Shown here piece after piece: positions 7,765-15,813 of a DNA stretch of 21,068 nt. The stretch is from DALYJJ01 sp031969915 (lineage in GTDB: Bacteria; Acidobacteriota; Terriglobia; Bryobacterales; Bryobacteraceae): assembly GCA_031969915.1 (NCBI GenBank), contig DALYJJ010000109.1:1-21068 (forward strand), read 5' to 3'. Every line of letters begins with the position of its first letter. Positions within the stretch are counted from its first letter, which is position 1. The position numbers were made by a program, and so were the translations under genes. The notes under the pieces are model-generated. The model did not search any database and was not told where the DNA came from. It saw nothing but the letters and a program-made list of their open reading frames with translations.

Positions 7765-9018
7765 TTACAACAGCTTGGTAACGCCCGGAACGAAGACCGG
7801 GTACGTTCCGTCGGGCCCTGGTTTGACCGGGGCTTCGGCGTCCTCGCTCACCTCTTCGGCCCGCGGTGCAAAGAAGAAGTCCGAGTTGCTCACCTTGTCC
7901 CAGGTGATCTCCTGGCCCGTGTAGCAGCTCAACTGGCCCATGGTCGTGATCAGCGTGCTGCGCACCATGTAGTCGCCGTTGTTGATCGGCTTGCTGCCGC
8001 GGATGGCGTCGAACAGCGCCACATGCTCCAGGTCGTAGGCGGGATTCTTCGATTTCGAGCCCGGCGCTTCATACGGGTTCTCCCCCACAATGCGCAGGTT
8101 CAGCAAGTCGCACTGGCCCTTGGTCCCCAGCATCAGGCTCGAGTTCTCGTTGTAGCAGTTGTCGATCGTGCGGCACATCGCATAGACGCGCACGTTGTCC
8201 GGGAAGTCGTAGACCACCGAGTGGTGGTCGAACACATTGCCGTAGATTTCGCCCTTCAGCGTCGAGCGGCCGCCCATGCCGTAGCAGCGGCGCGGCGCGG
8301 CGTTGCCGAGCGCCCAGCTCGAGCGGTCCAGATTGTGGATCAACGTCTGCGGTACGTCGTCCCCGCACAGCCAGTTAAAGTGATACTGGTTCGATCCCTG
8401 CCAGACGATCTCCTTCATGTTCGGCCGCCGCGGGTAAAGCACGTAGGGCGGCCGTAGCCAGGTCTCCTGGATCGCGACGATGCGCCCGATCGCGCCGTCG
8501 TGAACGCGCTTCATCAGGTCGATGTAACCCGGATGGTAACGGCTTTGCAGACCCGAGACCACCGACAGGCGCTTCGCCTTCGCCGCCTCCACTGCCGCGC
8601 GCACCATCTTCACGCCTGCCGGATCGATGGCGTGCGGCTTCTCCACGAAGACGTGCTTCCCCGCATCGATCGCGGCCTTCAAATGCAGCGGGTGGAACTT
8701 CGCGGCGTTGGCGATAATCACCACGTCGATGTCCGACGCCAGAACTTTCTTGTAGCAGTCGTAGCCGCCGAACAGGCGCCCGTCCGGCACGTCCACCTGG
8801 TCCGCATACTTTGCCTTCAACGCCGTGCGCTTCTCCTCCGCGCGGTCGCGCAGCAGGTCGCCCATCGCGCGGATCTGAATGTCCTTCCCCGCGTTCATGG
8901 CGTTCATCGCCGCGGCCTCTCCCCGGCCGCCGCAGCCGATCACCCCTACCTTGATGACGCCCGATCCCTGCAGGAAGAAACCCGCCGGCAGCGTGGCCAG
9001 CACATCGCGTCTTGTCAT
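7765..9018 (-). CDS. Exported Gfo/Idh/MocA-family oxidoreductase
   Basis: NAD(P)-dependent sugar or glycoside dehydrogenase, 417 residues. The N-terminus (TRRDVLATLPAGFFLQGSG) is a twin-arginine-like signal, so the folded enzyme with its nucleotide is probably exported. The Rossmann motif VGVIGCGGRG lies at 24-33 and the family's catalytic-lysine motif VEKPHA at 125-130. A long alpha/beta substrate domain follows (NQYHFNWLCGDDVPQTLIHNLDRSSWALG). Start ATG 9016-9018 has AAGGAG at 9026-9031 with a 7-nt spacer. It is the last gene of the receptor operon, 18 nt after the double-ThuA gene. In related families such proteins oxidise C3 of glycosides or sugar rings; which ring is oxidised here is unknown. 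Confidence 0.92.
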   Translation of the reverse strand: MTRRDVLATLPAGFFLQGSGVIKVGVIGCGGRGEAAAMNAMNAGKDIQIRAMGDLLRDRAEEKRTALKAKYADQVDVPDGRLFGGYDCYKKVLASDIDVVIIANAAKFHPLHLKAAIDAGKHVFVEKPHAIDPAGVKMVRAAVEAAKAKRLSVVSGLQSRYHPGYIDLMKRVHDGAIGRIVAIQETWLRPPYVLYPRRPNMKEIVWQGSNQYHFNWLCGDDVPQTLIHNLDRSSWALGNAAPRRCYGMGGRSTLKGEIYGNVFDHHSVVYDFPDNVRVYAMCRTIDNCYNENSSLMLGTKGQCDLLNLRIVGENPYEAPGSKSKNPAYDLEHVALFDAIRGSKPINNGDYMVRSTLITTMGQLSCYTGQEITWDKVSNSDFFFAPRAEEVSEDAEAPVKPGPDGTYPVFVPGVTKLL

Positions 9019-9036
9019 GGAACAACTCCTTCTTGG

Positions 9037-10419
9037 CTACTTACGCCGCGCTACCCATTCCACCGTGTTCCTCAGCAGCCGCCGGAACCCGGGATTGTGG
9101 AACGTGGAGGCCGAATGTCCCAACTGAATATAGACGGCGCGCGCGGTTTTCGACGGGCCCACATACACCACCGGCCGGTCGTTCAGCGGGTTCGTCGTTT
9201 CCATCAGCACGTCAATCCCCGGTGCGTGCCACATATCCTTGTACATCTCGTCCTCCACCAGCAGGGGCGGAACGCCGTCCAGGACCGGATGCCGCTCCTT
9301 GCCCTTCGCCGGCGTGACGAAGAACTCGATATCTTCTTTGTAACTGCTCTTCCGATACTCGCCCTGCGCTTCGACAAAGAACTTACCGCCCGTGACTTCC
9401 TGCCACCACCAGGGCCACTCCGTGTAATCGACGATGGCGTGGTGCAGGCTGATCACGCCCTTGCCCGCCTCCACCCATTGCTTGAGCCACTCGCGCGTCT
9501 TTGGGTCGATCTTGTCGTACATGTCATGCAGCAGGAGCACGTCGAACCGGTCCTGCCGCTGGCGGATCATCTCCGCGTGCGATTGCGCATGCCGCCATTG
9601 GACGCCGGGCATCTCCGCAAGCGCCTGGTAGAAATCTTCCGGATAGCCGTGCCCGCCGGTCACCGCGAGCACGCGTACCTTCGCCTCGGCCGGCGCCGCT
9701 GCCGGCGACGTTGCTGCCGCCGCCGCGCCCGTGGCCGCCCAATGCACGGCGCGGCGGAACAGGTGCTGCGTTCCACGCTCATGCAGGGCCGTGGCGTCAT
9801 GGCCCAGCGAGGTCACAAACACGCGCCCCTTCCCGTACCGCTGAACCCAGGCCACAGGCTCCCGCTCGCCCGTCCCGCCCGCCTCCTTCGCGCTCGCCGC
9901 CGTGGCGATCGTCTGCGCCCCGGCCAGCAGCGTGAGCCGGTGGTAGAGTTCGTCGTTGGCCTGAAAGGCCGCCTCCCCGCAGATCTCGTGGCCGCTGCAA
10001 TTCACTTCGAACAAGCCGCGCCGCGCATGGCCGATCTTCGCTGCCTCCCACCGCACGCCCAGCATCTTCGGCCACTCCGGCCAGCCCGCCGCGCCGTCGC
10101 GCCACTTCATCGCGGCGTCGCGCTGCATACCGAACCACTCGCCGTACAGCGCCTGGTGAAACGCAACCAGCCCGCCGCCTTCGCGCACGAAGCTCTCGAG
10201 CGCCTTCTCCTGCGCCGCCCCCAGCCGCGGCCCGTTGTAGTTCACCGCCACCGCCTGGTAGCCGCGCAGCGCCTCCGCCGTGACGGCGCGCGCGTCCTCG
10301 ACCACTCGCGTCTGGCACGGCGCAAAGGCCCGCACCAATTCCGGTGTCGTCTCCTCCCAGCGGTGGTACGGCAGATCGGTCTCGCCCGTCAGGAGCAGAA
10401 CCAGACAGGCCGCCAGCAT
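9037..10419 (-). CDS. Tandem ThuA-domain protein
   Basis: A 460-residue protein made of two ThuA-like domains in one chain. Domain 1 (about 5-228) starts directly with VLLLTGETDLPYHRW and ends with RYGKGRVFVTSLGHDATA. An Ala/Pro-rich linker (about 229-246) leads to domain 2 (247-460), which has VRVLAVTGGHGYPEDFY, GVISLHHAI and AVYIQLGHSASTFHNPGFRRLL. There is no clear signal peptide because the first strand of the domain lies at the N-terminus, so it is probably cytoplasmic. The start ATG 10417-10419 is 3 nt after the epimerase A stop. The neighbours (epimerase, Gfo oxidoreductase, TonB receptor) point to a step in sugar or keto-sugar breakdown. The individual roles of the two domains are unknown. 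Confidence 0.88.
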   Translation of the reverse strand: MLAACLVLLLTGETDLPYHRWEETTPELVRAFAPCQTRVVEDARAVTAEALRGYQAVAVNYNGPRLGAAQEKALESFVREGGGLVAFHQALYGEWFGMQRDAAMKWRDGAAGWPEWPKMLGVRWEAAKIGHARRGLFEVNCSGHEICGEAAFQANDELYHRLTLLAGAQTIATAASAKEAGGTGEREPVAWVQRYGKGRVFVTSLGHDATALHERGTQHLFRRAVHWAATGAAAAATSPAAAPAEAKVRVLAVTGGHGYPEDFYQALAEMPGVQWRHAQSHAEMIRQRQDRFDVLLLHDMYDKIDPKTREWLKQWVEAGKGVISLHHAIVDYTEWPWWWQEVTGGKFFVEAQGEYRKSSYKEDIEFFVTPAKGKERHPVLDGVPPLLVEDEMYKDMWHAPGIDVLMETTNPLNDRPVVYVGPSKTARAVYIQLGHSASTFHNPGFRRLLRNTVEWVARRK

Positions 10420-10422
10420 ACT

Positions 10423-11283
10423 CTAGGCCACCTTCGCCGAAGCCAGCACGTTGCGCGTCCAGGCCAGGCTGCGCTCGATCATCTCGCCGCCCGCGCCCTC
10501 GCACTCCAGGCTCAGCACGCCGCCGTACCGGTGGTCTTCCAGAATACGCAAACAGGCAATAATGTTTTGCGCGTTCACGCCCTCGCCGATCGCGCAGTGC
10601 GAGACCGCGATCCCGGTGAGATCCCCGCGCGAAGCCGCCGCCAGCGATTCGCTGACGTCCTTGATGTGCACGTGGCTCACTTTGTCCACGAACTCGCGCA
10701 GGAACGCCACCGGGTCCTGCCCCGCAATGAACGTGTTGCCCGTGTCCATGTTCATTCGCAGGCGCGGCGAATCGACGAAGGCGAGCATCTCAGCCATGAA
10801 CTCGGGCTTCGTTGTGTAGTAGCCGTGCGGCTCGATATTGATCGTGATCCCGTACCGTTCGGCCACCGGCACTACCTGCCGGTAGATCTTCCGCATGTGG
10901 TCGAGCACCTCGAGATCGCTCGCGCCCTCGGGCTTGAAACGATCATCCGTCGTGTCGACGTGCTCGCAACCGGCGAGCGCCGCCCACCGGATCGTGTGCA
11001 CGATGTACTCGATGCCCAGCGACGCGCCCTCGGGGATCGACAAGGGAAAGGCCGCGTCGATCTGCGAAAGCGTGAGGCCCAGGCTCTCCAGGTCCCGGCG
11101 AACCCCCGCCGGGTCCTGCCACAGCGCCAGGTGTGGCTGGTAGCCCAGGCCGTGGATCCAACTGACGCCGTCGATCGCGCCGCACTCGATCCAGTGCAGG
11201 CCGTTCGCGGAGGCCCAGCGAGCCGCCTGCGCAAAGGACCAGTAGGCCGAGTTGAACGCGTCGGTATGGAAGCCGATATTCAT
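10423..11283 (-). CDS. Sugar phosphate isomerase/epimerase-type TIM barrel (paralogue A)
   Basis: A 286-residue xylose-isomerase-like TIM barrel (AP endonuclease 2 superfamily). The four metal ligands expected of this fold are visible: Glu151 (NIEPHG), Asp180 (NMDTGN), His206 (SHVHIKD) and Glu260 (SLECE). I chose ATG 11281-11283 because the paralogue B protein aligns from there and GGAGG lies at 11294-11298. A GTG 21 nt upstream (11302-11304) is possible but would add seven unmatched residues. The gene follows the TonB receptor by 22 nt and precedes the double-ThuA gene by 3 nt. Relatives isomerise or epimerise keto-sugars; some act as lyases on 3-keto-glycosides. Hand alignment with paralogue B gives about 63% identity over 284 gapless positions. 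Confidence 0.9.
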   Translation of the reverse strand: MNIGFHTDAFNSAYWSFAQAARWASANGLHWIECGAIDGVSWIHGLGYQPHLALWQDPAGVRRDLESLGLTLSQIDAAFPLSIPEGASLGIEYIVHTIRWAALAGCEHVDTTDDRFKPEGASDLEVLDHMRKIYRQVVPVAERYGITINIEPHGYYTTKPEFMAEMLAFVDSPRLRMNMDTGNTFIAGQDPVAFLREFVDKVSHVHIKDVSESLAAASRGDLTGIAVSHCAIGEGVNAQNIIACLRILEDHRYGGVLSLECEGAGGEMIERSLAWTRNVLASAKVA

Positions 11284-11305
11284 ATCCGGAAAGCCTCCGC
11301 TCACA

Positions 11306-14300
11306 CTACCACAACGCCTTGAAGCCCAGTTGCACCGAACGCGGCAGCCCGTTCCCGATCCACTCGAAGCCAGGGAAAATGGTGCCGAAGTTCGGATCGG
11401 CCGGATTCGCGTTGAAGCGGCCGCGCGGAATGTTGAAGTTGTTCATCGCGTTGAACGCCTCGGCTCGGAACTGGAACCGGAGCCGCTCGGTGACATTCGT
11501 CATCTTGTTCAACGAGAGGTCCAGGTTCATCTGCGGCTTCATCCGGATCTGCCCGTCCCGCGACGGCGACAGCCGCACGTTCCCGTACCGGTTCGACGGC
11601 GCGATCAGCCAGTCGTAGGAGGAGAGGTCCGTCGCCGAGCAGCCGTTGCGCTGGATCGAATACGCCATCGGCGTGATGTTGCCGTTCAGGTCCATGTTCA
11701 GGACGCACCCGCCCCAGCCGCGAACTTGGTGCTGCTTCCAGTCCACCTCGCGCGCCGAGTCGCGAAGCCGCAGCGCGCCCGCCGGAAGGTCGGCCGGCTC
11801 GCCCGATTGCCGCGTGAAGAACGCATTCGCCGTCCAGCCGCCCACCAGCCGCCGCACAAAGCCATTGGAGTTCGCCAGGAATCGCTGCCCCCGCCCGAAC
11901 GGAAGTTCGTAGGCCGTGGAGAACTTGAAAACATGCGGCCGGTCCAGGAAGTACAGGCTCTGCTGCGGCGTCTGCGTGAATTCGTTCATCCAGCCCCACC
12001 GTTCGATCTGCTTCGAGAACACGTAATTCGCGTTCACGAAGAGGCCCTCCTTGAGCCGCAGGTTGTAATTCACCTGCGCGGAGTTGTACCACATGCGTCC
12101 GTCGTTGCGTCCGCCTTGCGGGAGATCGCCTTCGAACTGCGGGAACGGCCGGCTCATCTGGTAGCGGCTCACTCGCGCCGCGCTGAACAGGTTCGTGCCG
12201 CGAAACGCTTCGATCCCGCGGAACGGGTTGTCCACCAGTTCGTCGCAGAAAGAGAAGCGCCCGCCCTGCATCGGATCGCAGCGCCGGAACAGTTCGTTCG
12301 AGGGGTTGTTCGACCGGATCCAGGTCTGATGGTCGCGAATCCGGCTGCCCACGTAGCTCACGTCGATGGTCGATGTCTTCGAAAGCTGGTACTGGAAGCC
12401 CACACTGAATTGCCGCGTCTGCGGGATCCGGAAGTCCGGGTTGAACCACGTGAAGCTGCGGCCCAGGAACGTGTTCGCGCCCAGCCCGGCGCCCGCCGGC
12501 ACGGCCAGCCCGTTCGGATAGGGATTGTTGAACAGGTTCTGCGTCGGCGTGCGCCCGTCGTCGCCCGTCGTGACCAGGGGCGTGAACGTCGAGAAGCCCA
12601 CCGTCTGCAGGAAGTCGTTGTTGATCGGGTTCGCGAAGAACAACCCGAAGCCGCCTCGCATCACCACCCGGTTCGTTAACTGATACGCGAAGCCGATGCG
12701 CGGTTGCCAGTTGTTCCCGTCGATGTTCGCCGCGCGCCGCGGCGCGCCGTTCACGCCCGCGAACCGCACCCCGCCGCTCAGGTTCGCCAGCTGCGGATAC
12801 TGCGCCAGCATGTTCGCGGGGATCTGGCTCCGGATGGGACTCGCCAGCGCGGCGTCAAACCCCGAATTGATCCGGCCGTACTTCTCGTCCGGCGGCGTGT
12901 TCACGTCCAGCCGCAGGCCCAGGTTCAACGTCAGCCGGCGCGTGATCTTCCAGTCGTCCTGAATGAACGGCGACGCATACCAGAGTCGAAAGAAGGGCAG
13001 TACGACAAAATCGGACTGCCCGCTGGCGGGAGCACCCAGCAAGAAACTCGCGTAGCCGTCGCCGCTGTTCACCTCCGTCGCGCCCAGGTTCCAGGCCTCG
13101 CGCGTGAAGGTGCTGCCGCTGAAAAAGTACAGCGGGTTGCCGCTGTTGCGCACCATGTAGTGCGTCCGCCGCAGGTCCATGCCCGCTTTGATGCTGTGCG
13201 TCCTCCAGATCTTGTTGACCGACCCCTGCAGGCTGTACGTGTTCGTGATGTTGAGATTGCGCGCCCGGCCCAGCGAATTGTAGTTCTGGAAGTCCCAGCG
13301 GCCGAAGTAGGCCGGCTGCGGCAATTGCGAGATCAACCCCGCGGCCAGCCCGAGCGAGGTCAGGTCGAAACCCTCGTTCGCCGCGCCGAAGCCGCCTTCC
13401 ACATAGCGCGCGCCATTCAGACGCACGTTCACCACCAGCGTCGGGCTCAGCGTGCCCACCCAGTCCCATAGATGCGCGTGATTGATCCGCAGGAACGGCT
13501 GCTGCCCGTCGGTGCCGGGGCGGTTGTTGATCCCGTTCGTCATCCGGTCTTCGTCGAAACGGTTCTTCGCGTAGCGATAGTAGAAACGGTTCTTCGAGCC
13601 GACAATGAAGTCGCCCCGGGCAGCGAGATTGTAGAACTCGTACAGCGCCGAGTAGTTCGGGAACAACAGGTTCTGCGTCGAGTAGCGCACGCCCGTCGTG
13701 GTTGCGTTCGGCTCCGGCATGAACCGCGTCACCGCCCGCGCCACCGGGTGGATCCGCTCCGCCGGAATGCGGTTGCCGGGGAACGGCGAGCGCGTCCACG
13801 TTCCGTTCACGTCCCGCCCGCTGGCCGGGTCGAAGATCGTGATCGGCGCCCCGGCCGCGTTGGTCAGCCGCGAGAAGTCGCCGCCCCGCATCTCCATCGC
13901 CGGGTAGCTCAGCCGCAGCGGTTGCGGCAGGTCTTCCACATAGTTCTCCCAACTGCCCAGCCAGAACACGCGCAGCCGCTCGCTGTTCTTGCTCAGCAGC
14001 TTCGGGATGTAGAGAGGACCGTCCACCTGGAAGCCGTACTGATCCACCCGTTGCGTCGCCTTCGGCGCGCCGATGGCGTTGTTCTGGAAGCTGTTCGCGT
14101 TCAGCGCCGTGCGCCGCAGAAAACCCCATCCCGTGGCGTGAAAATCGTTCGTCCCGCTCTTCAGCGTCATGTTCACGATCCCGCCCGTCGTCTTCCCATA
14201 CGCCGCGTCGTAGCTGTTGGTCTGGATCGAGACCTCCTGCACGTTCTCCGCGATCGGCACATACGCGATGTTGTTCGCCCCCACCTGCGCGTTGTTCGGC

Positions 14301-14890
14301 GCGCCGTCGATCTGAAACTCGTTGTTCGATTGCAGCCCGCCGTTGATCGACCACTCCGCGATCGCCCCATTGGCGAACGGCTGCTGCCAGATCGCCGCGC
14401 CCCGGAACGTCGAGGCCGGCAGCAGCGCCCCCAGCATCAGAGGGTTGCGCGCGTTCAACGGCAGCTCCTGCGCCATGCGCGAATTCACCACCGCGCCCCG
14501 CGATGCCGTCTGCGTCTCGAGCAACGCCGCTTCCCCGGATACCGTCACCGTCTCCGTCAGCGTCCCGAGCTCCAACTGCAGGTCGATGCCCGCCACCTGC
14601 GCGCTTTGCAGCAGCACGTTCTCCCGCACCAGCGCCTTGAAGCCCGTGGCGCTCGCCTTCAACGTGTAGGTCCCCGGCGCCAGAAAGCTGAAGGCGTACA
14701 CGCCCTCGCTGTTCGAAACCGTCTTCGCTACTTCCCCGGTCGCCGCCGCCGTGATCTCCACCGTGGCGTTGGCCACCGTGCTGCCGCTCGTATCAAGGAC
14801 GCGCCCCGTGAGCCGCGCACGGTAGTCCTGCGCCCACAGCGCCCCGCAAAACGTGCACACCACCATCAGCCATACGAACGTCCGGTACAT
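11306..14890 (-). CDS. TonB-dependent receptor with carboxypeptidase-regulatory domain (Oar-like)
   Basis: Outer-membrane transporter of 1194 residues. It has a signal peptide (1-20, ending LWAQ) and a carboxypeptidase-regulatory/Cna-B-like domain (about 25-100, ARLTGRVLDTSGSTVANATVEI...). A plug region follows (about 115-245, with SINGGLQSNNEFQIDGAPNN), then a long beta-barrel ending in the aromatic C-terminus LGFKALW typical of barrel insertion. This large receptor type is greatly expanded in Acidobacteriota. AGGAGG at 14895-14900 precedes ATG 14888-14890 with a short 4-nt spacer. An operator-like palindrome sits immediately upstream. It heads the operon with epimerase A, double-ThuA and Gfo genes, so it probably imports the substrate they degrade. 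Confidence 0.95.
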   Translation of the reverse strand: MYRTFVWLMVVCTFCGALWAQDYRARLTGRVLDTSGSTVANATVEITAAATGEVAKTVSNSEGVYAFSFLAPGTYTLKASATGFKALVRENVLLQSAQVAGIDLQLELGTLTETVTVSGEAALLETQTASRGAVVNSRMAQELPLNARNPLMLGALLPASTFRGAAIWQQPFANGAIAEWSINGGLQSNNEFQIDGAPNNAQVGANNIAYVPIAENVQEVSIQTNSYDAAYGKTTGGIVNMTLKSGTNDFHATGWGFLRRTALNANSFQNNAIGAPKATQRVDQYGFQVDGPLYIPKLLSKNSERLRVFWLGSWENYVEDLPQPLRLSYPAMEMRGGDFSRLTNAAGAPITIFDPASGRDVNGTWTRSPFPGNRIPAERIHPVARAVTRFMPEPNATTTGVRYSTQNLLFPNYSALYEFYNLAARGDFIVGSKNRFYYRYAKNRFDEDRMTNGINNRPGTDGQQPFLRINHAHLWDWVGTLSPTLVVNVRLNGARYVEGGFGAANEGFDLTSLGLAAGLISQLPQPAYFGRWDFQNYNSLGRARNLNITNTYSLQGSVNKIWRTHSIKAGMDLRRTHYMVRNSGNPLYFFSGSTFTREAWNLGATEVNSGDGYASFLLGAPASGQSDFVVLPFFRLWYASPFIQDDWKITRRLTLNLGLRLDVNTPPDEKYGRINSGFDAALASPIRSQIPANMLAQYPQLANLSGGVRFAGVNGAPRRAANIDGNNWQPRIGFAYQLTNRVVMRGGFGLFFANPINNDFLQTVGFSTFTPLVTTGDDGRTPTQNLFNNPYPNGLAVPAGAGLGANTFLGRSFTWFNPDFRIPQTRQFSVGFQYQLSKTSTIDVSYVGSRIRDHQTWIRSNNPSNELFRRCDPMQGGRFSFCDELVDNPFRGIEAFRGTNLFSAARVSRYQMSRPFPQFEGDLPQGGRNDGRMWYNSAQVNYNLRLKEGLFVNANYVFSKQIERWGWMNEFTQTPQQSLYFLDRPHVFKFSTAYELPFGRGQRFLANSNGFVRRLVGGWTANAFFTRQSGEPADLPAGALRLRDSAREVDWKQHQVRGWGGCVLNMDLNGNITPMAYSIQRNGCSATDLSSYDWLIAPSNRYGNVRLSPSRDGQIRMKPQMNLDLSLNKMTNVTERLRFQFRAEAFNAMNNFNIPRGRFNANPADPNFGTIFPGFEWIGNGLPRSVQLGFKALW

Positions 14891-14894
14891 GGGA

Positions 14895-14900
14895 CCTCCT
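14895..14900 (-). promoter_or_regulatory. Shine-Dalgarno AGGAGG of the TonB receptor gene
   Basis: A strong AGGAGG ending 4 nt before the ATG. The operator-like palindrome ends 3 nt upstream, so a protein bound there, or an RNA hairpin formed by the same bases, would sit against the ribosome site. Confidence 0.75.
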
Positions 14901-14903
14901 GAT

Positions 14904-14918
14904 CCTGGTCTTACCAGG
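14904..14918. promoter_or_regulatory. FadR/GntR-type operator candidate, receptor arm
   Basis: A perfect 15-bp palindrome with 6-bp arms and a 3-bp centre, CCTGGTCTTACCAGG. It contains TGGTNNNACCA, the known core of E. coli FadR sites and the general form read by the FadR subfamily. It lies between the TonB gene and the divergent FadR-type regulator gene. A second copy of the same core is at 15021-15033. Confidence 0.75.
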
Positions 14919-15020
14919 GCATCTCGTGTATCGAGCCTACGGCGCTTTTCCGTTGCGGCACAATCGAAAACATGCGAGTTTACTAAGTGCGCCCTCGGCC
15001 TGCCTTCCCAGCGCGCCTGA

Positions 15021-15033
15021 GTGGTATTACCAC
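15021..15033. promoter_or_regulatory. FadR/GntR-type operator candidate, regulator arm
   Basis: A perfect 13-bp palindrome, GTGGTATTACCAC, again containing TGGTNNNACCA. It sits 5 nt upstream of the regulator's Shine-Dalgarno sequence, mirroring the receptor arm. Autoregulation by the downstream gene is the natural reading. The centres of the two palindromes are 116 bp apart, close to 11 helical turns. Confidence 0.75.
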
Positions 15034-15038
15034 GATAC

Positions 15039-15044
15039 GGGAGG
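15039..15044 (+). promoter_or_regulatory. Shine-Dalgarno GGGAGG deciding a TTG start
   Basis: GGGAGG lies 8 nt before an in-frame TTG at 15053. This favours TTG 15053 over the GTG at 14987, which would put the operator palindrome inside the coding region. Confidence 0.65.
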
Positions 15045-15052
15045 TCCTCGAA

Positions 15053-15811
15053 TTGGTCTGGCTACGCCGCGTCGATGAATCCAAACTCTCCGATCGGACC
15101 GTCCGCCCTGAGGACGCTGTTTCCTCCGGCGACGAGGCGAACCGCAGCGTCCTCGACCGGCTCCGCAACTACCTGCTCGAACACGGCTGGGAAACCGGGT
15201 CGCGCCTCCCCGCCGAACGCGCCATGGCCGAGGCCGTCGGCGTCGGCCGCCCCGCGCTGCGCGAGGCCCTGAAGACCCTGGCCGCCCTCGGCATCGTCGA
15301 AAGCCACCGCGGCGCCGGCAGCCTGCTGCGCTCGCGCGAGGCCCTCGAGAGTCTCGGCCGCATCAATCAGCGCCCCGTGCCCGCGCGCTACGGTACGCTC
15401 GATGTCCTCGAAGTACGCCGCATGATGGAACCCAAGGCGGCGTGGTTTGCCACTACGCGCGCCGGCGAACGGGAACTCCGCGAGGTGGAAGAGGCACGCC
15501 TTGCCTTTGAGGAGACCGGCCCGGAACTCGCGCCTGAGCGCGTGGCGCGTCTCGATCTGGAATTGCACGCCGCCATCCTGCGCGCCTCGAAGAACCCGCT
15601 CCTGGTTTGGATGGGCGACGTGCTGGAACCCGTCCTGCTGCGCTCCCGCCGCGATTGGGCGCGCGCCGGCTTCGACCATGCGAAGACCTGCGAGGAACAC
15701 CGGGCCATCGTGCAGGCCATCCTGCGCCGCGACCCCGGCGCCGCCGAATCCGCCATGGGCGAGCATCTCATGGAAATGAGCGCGGCCCTCGTCAAGGAGG
15801 CTCGCCGGTAG
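15053..15811 (+). CDS. FadR-subfamily GntR transcriptional regulator
   Basis: A 252-residue regulator with an N-terminal winged helix and C-terminal FCD ligand-binding domain. The winged helix is at about 32-90 (SRLPAERAMAEAVGVGRPALREALKTLAALGIVESHRGAGS). The FCD domain shows the usual metal-site residues: Asp-x3-His in RLDLELHAAI, then His in CEEHRAIVQAI and GEHL. Such proteins usually repress transport and catabolic genes and release DNA on binding a sugar acid or other carboxylate. Start TTG is chosen from the GGGAGG at 15039-15044; a GTG at 14987 is the alternative. The stop lies 2 nt before epimerase B. Divergence from the TonB receptor gene and the palindromes in front of both arms make this the likely local regulator. 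Confidence 0.9.
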   Translation: MVWLRRVDESKLSDRTVRPEDAVSSGDEANRSVLDRLRNYLLEHGWETGSRLPAERAMAEAVGVGRPALREALKTLAALGIVESHRGAGSLLRSREALESLGRINQRPVPARYGTLDVLEVRRMMEPKAAWFATTRAGERELREVEEARLAFEETGPELAPERVARLDLELHAAILRASKNPLLVWMGDVLEPVLLRSRRDWARAGFDHAKTCEEHRAIVQAILRRDPGAAESAMGEHLMEMSAALVKEARR

Positions 15812-15813
15812 CC

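Noticed and set aside
8500..11322. A 940-codon plus-strand open frame
   Set aside because: It lies antisense to the Gfo, double-ThuA and epimerase A genes, is rich in Arg/His/Pro/Leu with no domain, and is explained by high G+C leaving few stops on the opposite strand.
14987..15052. GTG 14987 as start of the FadR-type regulator
   Set aside because: It would place the perfect operator palindrome inside the coding region and has no Shine-Dalgarno sequence; TTG 15053 has GGGAGG at 8 nt and the domain begins after it.
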